This document shows, in pieces, positions 42,208-52,187 of a stretch of DNA of 64,000 nucleotides. The position numbers were made by a program, and so were the translations under genes. Origin of the DNA: Siphonodentalium dalli (taxonomy: Eukaryota > Mollusca > Scaphopoda > Gadilida > Siphonodentaliidae); assembly GCA_032622095.1 (NCBI GenBank), contig CP136061.1, forward strand, positions 135,431,587 to 135,495,586. Reading direction: 5' to 3'. Under the pieces are notes generated by a model. That model had not been told where the DNA came from. It did not search any database and worked only from the letters and a program-made list of their open reading frames with translations. Position 1 is the first letter of the stretch; every line of letters starts with the position of its first letter.

Positions 42208-44222
42208 TTTTTTTTTTTTTTTTCTTTTTTTTTTTTCTTTTCGACTCAGTTCTGGTTTTCGGGCTCACGGGACCACAAACCAGAAACTGAACTATTTTCT
42301 GGTGTAAGACGCATTAATTGTGTGGTCTGCGAGTATGCGAATAACCGGTTCATCACTGTCGAAATGGGGATAACTTTATTGAAAAGAAAATACAATACAA
42401 AATTATTACAAAAAACAAAACGAGATCTAGTAAGAGAGCAAGATATTGAGAAAAAGAACATCATATAAGAAGAGAAAGAGAAGTCAGAAAAAATTAGAAG
42501 CATGCAGCAAAGGGCAACAAGATAAAGATAATCATCAGTATCAGAGCTAAAGTGAAGAAGGAAGCAGCAAGAAGGTAAGTACAATTAAAGGTTTGTAAAC
42601 TCAATAATAAATTACCATAGTCTTTCTATGAAAAGCAAAATTCTATGTATTTACAAATTATCGTGCTCGTAACACGAATTGGAAACAAAAATAAACTTGT
42701 ATTAAATTGATCTGCACACGCCAATTAACTGATCAAAGATACGAAAATTTTGCGAAATAAGTCTAATAATAATAAAAAAAAAATAAAAAATAAAAAAAAA
42801 TAAAAATATATGATTCAAAATGAAAACATTTTTTTTTATCTAGGCAATATGTGTTTATATCCGAAATCTAGCTCAAAATTCAATGAACATAGCAACGGTC
42901 GTTATACTCAATGTTCAGGATGTGGAACTTTAAAAACTCATCCAACCTGCATGTCGTCTGGATCGATCATCTGAAGTCCCGGTTGCCGCTCATACCAATA
43001 CATAAACGAACAAGTAAGTTTTGACAACCTCTCTCCCATAACTGCACGCTTCAGTGTGTGCACATATTTCCTATATAAACCTCCCGGGTCATAATCAGCA
43101 TACTTTTCATCCTGTTTCAACAAGATCGACATCGGCGTCCGGTCTACACCGTCAAATTTCTCAGCTCGATAACATTTGGGAATTGTTTCAACATGCATTC
43201 TGTCGACCTTGACATCAGATGGTGTCAGATAGTACTTTTCGTGCGCCGAGTCATCTTTCTTTACAGAATTATTGGTTCTGGGTTTCTCAATTGTACTGTC
43301 TTGTTTGGATTTCACATCTCGAACACTTTCCTTCTCTATCGGCTTTGCAATTTCAATAGCATCGGTCTGAGTAGATGCTTCGTGTACGTCATGTGCGGAT
43401 GAAATACCATCTGTTTGCGTATAAATATCCACTGGTTTCACACCAGTTTGCGTCGAAATATCCACTGGTCTCACTGGAATTTTTTTTTGAGTACATGAAC
43501 TTATTTTGTGGTTTGGAGACAGACATCTCACACAAACATGCGGGCGGCCAAGCATGGTGATTATAGCATGACCATTTTCGAAGTTAATCACATAAGGCAC
43601 CTCATTGAAATCAGCGACAACAATGATTAGTTCGCGAACACCATCTCGGATAAACACACCGTCACACTCTATACCCATATAGCGATGATTGACAAGTCTC
43701 CCGAAAGAAGAACAAAACGACGCTACTTCCTCAGGAGACACACGATATAGTAAACCATGCACACGCACTGATGCGATCACTGAATTGGGCTCAAATAAAC
43801 ACAGCGTTGATCCGTCTGCACTAAATGGCGATAAACCAACAGCATTAATCATCGCGTCACGGTCTCTAAACACAACTGTCCAGTCGTTCTGTTGGCCTCT
43901 GCACACCGCTTCGACATCGCTCAGATTAACACAATGGCCGACCAGCTTTAACACGGTACGATGATCACGTCCACCAGGACCGCTGACAATCAGCCTGGCA
44001 CTTCTCTCAATAATTTCATCCACGCAGCCCATTTCGGATCAAATAATATTTCACGTATCTTGAATATAAACTATCCAACAATCATACGTCGAATTTAGGG
44101 CCAGATGACCCTCACAAATACAATAAATCACCGGATTTTCATAGACACAAATCAAACACGACCTCCGTCATCAACAGCTATACCGGAAGGTTTCCTGTTT
44201 TACGAGACCAGTGCTCTAACCC
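42208..44222 (-). mobile_element. Gag-only non-LTR-type retroposon, copy 2 (ORF intact)
   Basis: 2015 bp, almost identical to copy 1, with the same target duplication at 42194-42207 and 44223-44236. The tail is one base shorter. Confidence 0.87.
42938..44032 (-). CDS. Gag/ZCCHC3-like zinc-knuckle protein, 364 aa, retroposon copy 2
   Basis: The only long coding frame in the window, reading leftward from ATG at 44032. Residues 24-66 and 86-158 look like the two small alpha/beta domains that precede the knuckle in Gag-like ORF1 proteins and ZCCHC3 relatives (judged by pattern only). A CCHC knuckle follows: C167, C170, H175, C180 (C-x2-C-x4-H-x4-C), a nucleic-acid-binding motif. Residues 188-224 hold an imperfect 11-residue repeat and three TQT motifs (194-196, 205-207, 221-223) resembling dynein light chain LC8 sites. 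A charged linker leads to a C-terminal region (about 305-364) rich in Tyr and basic residues that I do not recognise. No signal peptide, membrane span, protease or reverse transcriptase is seen. It probably coats retroposon RNA; a domesticated Gag gene retrocopy is the alternative. Confidence 0.78.
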   Translation of the reverse strand: MGCVDEIIERSARLIVSGPGGRDHRTVLKLVGHCVNLSDVEAVCRGQQNDWTVVFRDRDAMINAVGLSPFSADGSTLCLFEPNSVIASVRVHGLLYRVSPEEVASFCSSFGRLVNHRYMGIECDGVFIRDGVRELIIVVADFNEVPYVINFENGHAIITMLGRPHVCVRCLSPNHKISSCTQKKIPVRPVDISTQTGVKPVDIYTQTDGISSAHDVHEASTQTDAIEIAKPIEKESVRDVKSKQDSTIEKPRTNNSVKKDDSAHEKYYLTPSDVKVDRMHVETIPKCYRAEKFDGVDRTPMSILLKQDEKYADYDPGGLYRKYVHTLKRAVMGERLSKLTCSFMYWYERQPGLQMIDPDDMQVG

Positions 44223-44257
44223 GAGTCTGGCGCCTTAGACCACTCGGCCATCCTGAC
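44223..44257 (-). pseudogene. tRNA-Leu(CAA) 5' part, split by retroposon, unit 29
   Basis: Counterpart of 42114-42207; retains box A and the D arm. Confidence 0.9.
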
Positions 44258-44513
44258 TTATGAAATGAAGACCAAAACTGTTGCAGTCCCGCGCGCACGT
44301 CACGTGGTTACAGCTGAAGAGCAAGTTCTCTGTAATTTCGGCATACTAATAAATATTCACGTATTTTGTCAACAGATTTGCTGAAACGTCGCACAAACTT
44401 TTAGTGAACATGGATTCGGGTGACGTCACATGTAGTTATTAGACCGATTTTTTGTTATAATAAATTTTCAAATGCACGTTTTACAGTTTATAAGAGCTTA
44501 TTCCAACACCGAA

Positions 44514-44586
44514 GTTTCCGTAGTGTAGTGGTTATCACGCTCGCCTAACACGCGAGACGTCCTGAGTTCGAGCCTCAGCGGAAACA
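44514..44586 (+). tRNA. tRNA-Val(AAC) G45C variant, unit 30
   Basis: Variable-loop G45 is C. Confidence 0.9.
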
Positions 44587-44817
44587 ACCGGAAAACTTTT
44601 GCTGAGTTTTGCCTACAGACAAATAATGTTTCGTGTTGCCCGTGGCCAAAGTACTCACACTAAACTGAAACTTGATTGCCAAAATACATTTTTGTATGAT
44701 TGAAAGCCCCTCAATTTACTGACCGTCGATCATTTTTGATTGAGATGAAGAATAAAACACAAACACTTAAAATTGCGTTATTTGTCCAAAAACAAAATTG
44801 ATTCACCAACTAAAATT

Positions 44818-44890
44818 TGTTCCCGCTGGGGCTCGAACCCAGGACCTCTCGCGTGTGAAGCGAGCGTGATAACCACTACACTACGGAAAC
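44818..44890 (-). tRNA. tRNA-Val(CAC), unit 30
   Basis: Reference type. Confidence 0.95.
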
Positions 44891-45147
44891 TTCGCATACT
44901 GTCACAATTTTAAATGCGCTCGGGATGATTCGACTAGATCAAAACTTACTTCGGTCTGAGAAAATGTTATGACGGTTAGATAGCTTCCTAATTCCCGCGC
45001 AGTACGGCCTGATCACGATGGACAAACTGAGGTTGCACAAATTAATGCCCCGGGCATAGCATCAATCAACATGAAGAAAACATTTTGTTCAAAGTTATAC
45101 CTGTACACTATAATATAGTACCCAAACTGTTAGGAAAATTCCCATGT

Positions 45148-45239
45148 GCATCGGTAGCGCAGTAGGCAGCGCGTCAGTCTCATAATCACAAAATGACAGA
45201 GCAATCTGAAGGTCGTGAGTTCGATCCTCACTCGGGGCA
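45148..45239 (+). tRNA. tRNA-Met(CAT) C3A variant, unit 30
   Basis: Acceptor A3-G70 mismatch. Confidence 0.85.
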
Positions 45240-45468
45240 GAAATCTTTTGCCTGTGATTTTTAATGTTACCCTTCGGAGCAGATCCATTTTGACAGCCAA
45301 GTTGAAAGAAAAAGAAAACCATCAAAATGTTCTTTTCTGTCTGGATTTTGGTTGGCAGAAACAGCAAACAAGCTATGTGAAATATCAAACTCATAGAGAT
45401 GGTGCCAAGAAGTTCACAGGTCAACTGTCGCTTCCATGTGAGCAAGCAAAATGCAAACACAAAAGTAT

Positions 45469-45583
45469 AGTCAGAAGTGGGGTTCGAACCCACGCCCACA
45501 TTCGTGGACCAGAACTCCCATAACCTCGAACGAGGAAGGCAGTACCTTGAGTCTGGCGCCTTAGACCACTCGGCCATCCTGAC
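45469..45583 (-). tRNA. tRNA-Leu(CAA) U73 variant, unit 30
   Basis: Discriminator T; interrupted T-run terminator as in unit 20. Confidence 0.85.
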
Positions 45584-45839
45584 TTATGAAATGAAGACCA
45601 AAACTGTTGCAGTCCCGCGCGCACGTCACGTGGTTACAGCTGAAGAGCAAGTTCTCTGTAATTTCGGCATACTAATTAATATTCACGTATTTTGTCAACA
45701 GATTTGCTGAAACGTCGCACAAACTTTTAGTGAACATGGATTCGGGTGACGTCACATGTAGTTTTTAGACAGATTTTTTGTTATAAGAAATTTTCAAATG
45801 CACGTTTTACAGTTTATAAGAGCTTATTCCAACACCGAA

Positions 45840-45912
45840 GTTTCCGTAGAATAGTGGTTATCACGCTCGCCTAACACGCGAGAGGTCCTGAGTTCGAGCC
45901 TCAGCGGAAACA
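45840..45912 (+). tRNA. tRNA-Val(AAC) with damaged box A, unit 31
   Basis: T11A and G12A as in unit 21. Confidence 0.75.
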
Positions 45913-46142
45913 ACCGGAACAGTTTTGCTGAGTTTTGCCTACAGACAAATAATGTTTCGTGTTGCCCGTGGCCAAAGTACTCACACTAAACTGAAACTTG
46001 ATTGCCAAAATACATTTTTGTATGATTGAAAGCCCCTCAATTTACTGACCGTCGATCATTTTTGCTTGAGATGAAGAATAAAACACAAACACTTAAAATT
46101 GCGTTATTTGTCAAAAACAAAATTGATTCACCAACTAAAATT

Positions 46143-46215
46143 TGTTCCCGCTGGGGCTCGAACCCAGGACCTCTCGCGTGTGAAGCGAGCGTGATAACCA
46201 CTACACTACGGAAAC
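46143..46215 (-). tRNA. tRNA-Val(CAC), unit 31
   Basis: Reference type. Confidence 0.95.
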
Positions 46216-46472
46216 TTCGCATACTGTCACAATTTTAAATGCGCTCGGGATGATTCGACTAGATCAAAACTTACTTCGGTCTGAGAAAATGTTATGACGG
46301 TTAGATAGCTTCCTAATTCCCGCGCAGTACGGCCTGATCACGATGGACAAACTGAGGTTGCACAAATTAATGCCCCGGGCATAGCATCAATCAACACGAA
46401 GACAACATTTTGTTCAAAGTTATACCTGTACACTATAATATAGTACCCAAACTGTTAGGAAAATCCCCATGT

Positions 46473-46564
46473 GCCTCGGTAGCGCAGTAGGCAGCGCGTC
46501 AGTCTCATAATCACAAAATGACAGAGCAATCTGAAGGTCGTGAGTTCGATCCTCACTCGGGGCA
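46473..46564 (+). tRNA. tRNA-Met(CAT) with intron, unit 31
   Basis: Reference type. Confidence 0.94.
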
Positions 46565-46793
46565 GAAATCTTTTGCCTGTGATTTTTAATGTTACCCTTC
46601 GGAGCAGATCCATTTTGACAGCCAAGTTGAAAGAAAAAGAAAACCATCAAAATGTTCTTTTCTGTCTGGATTTTGGTTGGCAGAAACAGCAAACAAGCTA
46701 TGTGAAATATCAAACTCATAGAGATGGTGCCAAGAAGTTCACAGGTCAACTGTCGCTTCCATGTGAGCAAGCAAAATGCAAACAAAAAAGTAT

Positions 46794-46908
46794 AGTCAGA
46801 ATTGGGGTTCGAACCCACGCCCACATTCGTGGACCAGAACTCCCATAACCTCGAACGAGGAAGGCAGTACCTTGAGTCTGGCGCCTTAGACCACTCGGCC
46901 ATCCTGAC
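46794..46908 (-). tRNA. tRNA-Leu(CAA) U73 variant with T-stem change, unit 31
   Basis: Discriminator T, plus C to A at the base of the T stem (plus base 46802), which breaks the closing G-C pair. Confidence 0.78.
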
Positions 46909-47164
46909 TTATGAAATGAAGACCAAAACTGTTGCAGTCCCGCGCGCACGTCACGTGGTTACAGCTGAAGAGCAAGTTCTCTGTAATTTCGGCATACTAA
47001 TAAATATTCACGTATTTTGTCAACAGATTTGCTGAAACGTCGCACAAACTTTTAGTGAACATGGATTCGGGTGACGTCACATGTAGTTTTTAGACCGATT
47101 TTTTGTTATAATAAATTTTCAAATGCACGTTTTACAGTTTATAAGAGCTTATTCCAACACCGAA

Positions 47165-47237
47165 GTTTCCGTAGTGTAGTGGTTATCACGCTCGCCTAAC
47201 ACGCGAGAGGTCCTGAGTTCGAGCCTCAGCGGAAACA
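47165..47237 (+). tRNA. tRNA-Val(AAC), unit 32
   Basis: Reference type. Confidence 0.95.
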
Positions 47238-47467
47238 ACCGGAAAAGTTTTGCTGAGTTTTGCCTACAGACAAATAATGTTTCGTGTTGCCCGTGGCCAA
47301 AGTACTCACACTAAACTGAAACTTGATTGCCAAAATACATTTTTGTATGATTGAAAGCCCCTCAATTTACTGACCGTCGATCATTTTTGATTGAGATGAA
47401 GAATAAAACACAAACACTTAAAATTGCGTTATTTGTCAAAAACAAAATTGATTCACCAACTAAAATT

Positions 47468-47540
47468 TGTTCCCGCTGGGGCTCGAACCCAGGACCTCTC
47501 GCGTGTGAAGCGAGCGTGATAACCACTACACTACGGAAAC
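47468..47540 (-). tRNA. tRNA-Val(CAC), unit 32
   Basis: Reference type; upstream CTAGTTC marker. Confidence 0.95.
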
Positions 47541-47797
47541 TTCGCACACTGTCACAATTTTAAATGCGCTCGGGATGATTCGACTAGTTCAAAACTTACT
47601 TCGGTCTGAGAAAATGTTATGACGGTTAGATAGCTTCCTAATTCCCGCGCAGTACGGCCTGATCACGATGGACAAACTGAGGTTGCACAAATTAATGCCC
47701 CGGGCATAGCATCAATCAACATGAAGAAAACATTTTGTTCAAAGTTATACCTGTACACTATAATATAGTACCCAAACTGTTAGGAAAATCCCCATGT

Positions 47798-47889
47798 GCA
47801 TCGGTAGCGCAGTAGGCAGCGCGTCAGTCTCATAATCACAAAATGACAGAGCAATCTGAAGATCGTGAGTTCGATCCTCACTCGGGGCA
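47798..47889 (+). tRNA. tRNA-Met(CAT) C3A/G46A variant, unit 32
   Basis: Acceptor A3-G70 mismatch and A46. Confidence 0.82.
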
Positions 47890-48118
47890 GAAATCTTTTG
47901 CCTGTGATTTTTAATGTTACCCTTCGGAGCAGATCCATTTTGACAGCCAAGTTGAAAGAAAAAGAAAACCATCAAAATGTTCTTTTCTGTCTGGATTTTG
48001 GTTGGCAGAAACAGCAAACAAGCTATGTGAAATATCAAACTCATAGAGATGGTGCCAAGAAGTTTACAGGTCAACTGTCGCTTCCATGTGAGCAAGCAAA
48101 ATGCAAACAAAAAAGTAT

Positions 48119-48233
48119 AGTCAGAAGTGGGGTTCGAACCCACGCCCACATTCGTGGACCAGAACTCCCATAACCTCGAACGAGGAAGGCAGTACCTTGA
48201 GTCTGGCGCCTTAGACCACTCGGCCATCCTGAC
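48119..48233 (-). tRNA. tRNA-Leu(CAA) U73 variant, unit 32
   Basis: Discriminator T. Confidence 0.85.
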
Positions 48234-48489
48234 TTATGAAATGAAGACCAAAACTGTTGCAGTCCCGCGCGCACGTCACGTGGTTACAGCTGAAGAGCAA
48301 GTTCTCTGTAATTTCGGCATACTAATTAATATTCACGTATTTTGTCAACAGATTTGCTGAAACGTCGCACAAACTTTTAGTGAACATGGATTCGGGTGAC
48401 GTCACATGTAGTTTTTAGACCGATTTTTTGTTATAAGAAATTTTTAAATGCACGTTTTACAGTTTATAAGAGCTTATTCCAACACCGAA

Positions 48490-48562
48490 GTTTCCGTAGT
48501 GTAGTGGTTATCACGCTCGCCTAACACGCGAGAGGTCCTGAGTTCGAGCCTCAGCGGAAACA
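48490..48562 (+). tRNA. tRNA-Val(AAC), unit 33
   Basis: Reference type; CCGGAACAG trailer. Confidence 0.95.
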
Positions 48563-48792
48563 ACCGGAACAGTTTTGCTGAGTTTTGCCTACAGACAAAT
48601 AATGTTTCGTGTTGCCCGTGGCCAAAGTACTCACACTAAACTGAAACTTGATTGCCAAAATACATTTTTGTATGATTGAAAGCCCCTCAATTTACTGACC
48701 GTCGATCATTTTTGCTTGAGATGAAGAATAAAACACAAACACTTAAAATTGCGTTATTTGTCAAAAACAAAATTGATTCACCAACTAAAATT

Positions 48793-48865
48793 TGTTCCCG
48801 CTGGGGCTCGAACCCAGGACCTCTCGCGTGTGAAGCGAGCGTGATAACCACTACACTACGGAAAC
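48793..48865 (-). tRNA. tRNA-Val(CAC), unit 33
   Basis: Reference type. Confidence 0.95.
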
Positions 48866-49122
48866 TTCGCATACTGTCACAATTTTAAATGCGCTCGGGA
48901 TGATTCGACTAGATCAAAACTTACTTCGGTCTGAGAAAATGTTATGACGGTTAGATAGCTTCCTAATTCCCGCGCAGTACGGCCTGATCACGATGGACAA
49001 ACTGAGGTTGCACAAATTAATGCCCCGGGCATAGCATCAATCAACATGAAGACAACATTTTGTTCAAAGTTATACCTGTACACTATAATATAGTACCCAA
49101 ACTGTTAGGAAAATCCCCATGT

Positions 49123-49214
49123 GCCTCGGTAGCGCAGTAGGCAGCGCGTCAGTCTCATAATCACAAAATGACAGAGCAATCTGAAGGTCGTGAGTTCGAT
49201 CCTCACTCGGGGCA
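49123..49214 (+). tRNA. tRNA-Met(CAT) with intron, unit 33
   Basis: Reference type. Confidence 0.94.
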
Positions 49215-49443
49215 GAAATCTTTTGCCTGTGATTTTTAATGTTACCCTTCGGAGCAGATCCATTTTGACAGCCAAGTTGAAAGAAAAAGAAAACCATCAA
49301 AATGTTCTTTTCTGTCTGGATTTTGGTTGGCAGAAACAGCAAACAAGCTATGTGAAATATCAAACTCATAGAGATGGTGCCAAGAAGTTCACAGGTCAAC
49401 TGTCGCTTCCATGTGAGCAAGCAAAATGCAAACAAAAAAGTAT

Positions 49444-49558
49444 TGTCAGAAGTGGGGTTCGAACCCACGCCCACATTCGTGGACCAGAACTCCCATAACC
49501 TCGAACGAGGAAGGCAGTACCTTGAGTCTGGCGCCTTAGACCACTCGGCCATCCTGAC
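49444..49558 (-). tRNA. tRNA-Leu(CAA) with intron, unit 33
   Basis: Discriminator A73. Confidence 0.94.
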
Positions 49559-49814
49559 TTATGAAATGAAGACCAAAACTGTTGCAGTCCCGCGCGCACG
49601 TCACGTGGTTACAGCTGAAGAGCAAGTTCTCTGTAATTTCGGCATACTAATTAATATTCACGTATTTTGTCAACAGATTTGCTGAAACGTCGCACAAACT
49701 TTTAGTGAACATGGATTCGGGTGACGTCACATGTAGTTTTTAGACCGATTTTTTGTTATAAGAAATTTTCAAATGCACGTTTTACAGTTTATAAGAGCTT
49801 ATTCCAACACCGAA

Positions 49815-49887
49815 GTTTCCGTAGTGTAGTGGTTATCACGCTCGCCTAACACGCGAGAGGTCCTGAGTTCGAGCCTCAGCGGAAACA
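49815..49887 (+). tRNA. tRNA-Val(AAC), unit 34
   Basis: Reference type. Confidence 0.95.
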
Positions 49888-50117
49888 ACCGGAAAAGTTT
49901 TGCTGAGTTTTGCCTACAGACAAATAATGTTTCGTGTTGCCCGTGGCCAAAGTACTCACACTAAACTGAAACTTGATTGCCAAAATACATTTTTGTATGA
50001 TTGAAAGCCCCTCAATTTACTGACCGTCGATCATTTTTGCTTGAGATGAAGAATAAAACACAAACACTTAAAATTGCGTTATTTGTCAAAAACAAAATTG
50101 ATTCACCAACTAAAATT

Positions 50118-50190
50118 TGTTCCCGCTGGGGCTCGAACCCAGGACCTCTCGCGTGTGAAGCGAGCGTGATAACCACTACACTACGGAAAC
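50118..50190 (-). tRNA. tRNA-Val(CAC), unit 34
   Basis: Reference type. Confidence 0.95.
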
Positions 50191-50447
50191 TTCGCATACT
50201 GTCACAATTTTAAATGCGCTCGGGATGATTCGACTAGATCAAAACTTACTTCGGTCTGAGAAAATGTTATGACGGTTAGATAGCTTCCTAATTCCCGCTC
50301 AGTACGGCCTGATCACGATGGACAAACTGAGGTTGCACAAATTAATGCCCCGGGCATAGCATCAATCAACACGAAGACAACATTTTGTTCAAAGTTATAC
50401 CTGTACACTATAATATAGTACCCAAACTGTTAGGAAAATCCCCATGT

Positions 50448-50539
50448 GCCTCGGTAGCGCAGTAGGCAGCGCGTCAGTCTCATAATCACAAAATGACAGA
50501 GCAATCTGAAGGTCGTGAGTTCGATCCTCACTCGGGGCA
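50448..50539 (+). tRNA. tRNA-Met(CAT) with intron, unit 34
   Basis: Reference type. Confidence 0.94.
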
Positions 50540-50768
50540 GAAATCTTTTGCCTGTGATTTTTAATGTTACCCTTCGGAGCAGATCCATTTTGACAGCCAA
50601 GTTGAAAGAAAAAGAAAACCATCAAAATGTTCTTTTCTGTCTGGATTTTGGTTGGCAGAAACAGCAAACAAGCTATGTGAAATATCAAACTCATAGAGAT
50701 GGTGCCAAGAAGTTCACAGGTCAACTGTCGCTTCCATGTGAGCAAGCAAAATGCAAACAAAAAAGTAT

Positions 50769-50883
50769 AGTCAGAAGTGGGGTTCGAACCCACGCCCACA
50801 TTCGTGGACCAGAACTCCCATAACCTCGAACGAGGAAGGCAGTACCTTGAGTCTGGCGCCTTAGACCACTCGGCCATCCTGAC
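50769..50883 (-). tRNA. tRNA-Leu(CAA) U73 variant, unit 34
   Basis: Discriminator T. Confidence 0.85.
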
Positions 50884-51139
50884 TTATAAAATGAAGACCA
50901 AAACTGTTGCAGTCCCGCGCGCACGTCACGTGGTTACAGCTGAAGAGCAAGTTCTCTGTAATTTCGGCATACTAATAAATATTCACGTATTTTGTCAACA
51001 GATTTGCTGAAACGTCGCACAAACTTTTAGTGAACATGGATTCGGGTGACGTCACATGTAGTTTTTAGACCGATTTTTTGTTATAATAATTTTTCAAATG
51101 CACGTTTTACAGTTTATAAGAGCTTATTCCAACACCGAA

Positions 51140-51212
51140 GTTTCCGTAGTGTAGTGGTTATCACGCTCGCCTAACACGCGAGACGTCCTGAGTTCGAGCC
51201 TCAGCGGAAACA
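51140..51212 (+). tRNA. tRNA-Val(AAC) G45C variant, unit 35
   Basis: Variable-loop G45 is C. Confidence 0.9.
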
Positions 51213-51442
51213 ACCGGAAAAGTTTTGCTGAGTTTTGCCTACAGACAAATAATGTTTCGTGTTGCCCGTGGCCAAAGTACTCACACTAAACTGAAACTTG
51301 ATTGCCAAAATACATTTTTGTATGATTGAAAGCCCCTCAATTTACTGACCGTCGATCATTTTTGATTGAGATGAAGAATAAAACACAAACACTTAAAATT
51401 GCGTTATTTGTCAAAAACAAAATTGATTCACCAACTAAAATT

Positions 51443-51515
51443 TGTTCCCGCTGGGGCTCGAACCCAGGACCTCTCGCGTGTGAAGCGAGCGTGATAACCA
51501 CTACACTACGGAAAC
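51443..51515 (-). tRNA. tRNA-Val(CAC), unit 35
   Basis: Reference type. Confidence 0.95.
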
Positions 51516-51772
51516 TTCGCATACTGTCACAATTTTAAATGCGCTCGGGATGATTCGACTAGATCAAAACTTACTTCGGTCTGAGAAAATGTTATGACGG
51601 TTAGATAGCTTCCTAATTCCCGCTCAGTACGGCCTGATCACGATGGACAAACTGAGGTTGCACAAATTAATGCCCCGGGCATAGCATCAATCAACACGAA
51701 GACAACATTTTGTTCAAAGTTATACCTGTACACTATAAGATAGTACCCAAACTGTTAGGAAAATCCCCATGT

Positions 51773-51864
51773 GCCTCGGTAGCGCAGTAGGCAGCGCGTC
51801 AGTCTCATAATCACAAAATGACAGAGCAATCTGAAGGTCGTGAGTTCGATCCTCACTCGGGGCA
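51773..51864 (+). tRNA. tRNA-Met(CAT) with intron, unit 35
   Basis: Reference gene; its upstream TATA-like element has one T to G change. Confidence 0.93.
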
Positions 51865-52093
51865 GAAATCTTTTGCCTGTGATTTTTAATGTTACCCTTC
51901 GGAGCAGATCCATTTTGACAGCCAAGTTGAAAGAAAAAGAAAACCATCAAAATGTTCTTTTCTGTCTGGATTTTGGTTGGCAGAAACAGCAAACAAGCTA
52001 TGTGAAATATCAAACTCATAGAGATGGTGCCAAGAAGTTCACAGGTCAACTGTCGCTTCCACGTGAGCAAGCAAAATGCAAACAAAAAAGTAT

Positions 52094-52187
52094 AGTCAGA
52101 AGTGGGGTTCGAACCCACGCCCACATTCGTGGACCAGAACTCCCATAACCTCGAACGAGGAAGGCAGTACCTTGAGTCTGGCGCCTT
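52094..52187 (-). pseudogene. tRNA-Leu(CAA) 3' part, split by retroposon, unit 35
   Basis: Same break as units 19 and 29; discriminator T. Its 5' part is at 54200-54234. Confidence 0.92.

Larger units (their letters stand above)
42194..52173. repeat. Higher-order block B (retroposon + units 30-35)
   Basis: A 9,980-bp period from target duplication to target duplication. Units 30 and 31 match 20 and 21 (interrupted Leu terminator, damaged Val box A); units 32-35 match 26-29 (CTAGTTC marker with Met A46, CCGGAACAG trailer, Val G45C). Counterparts of units 22-25 are missing. Confidence 0.85.

Noticed and set aside
42246-42584. 112-aa minus-strand frame in the retroposon 3' UTR, present in all three copies
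   Set aside because: Low-complexity, Phe/Ser/Leu-rich, downstream of the Gag-like stop, with no recognisable domain. It is kept because the copies are recent duplicates.
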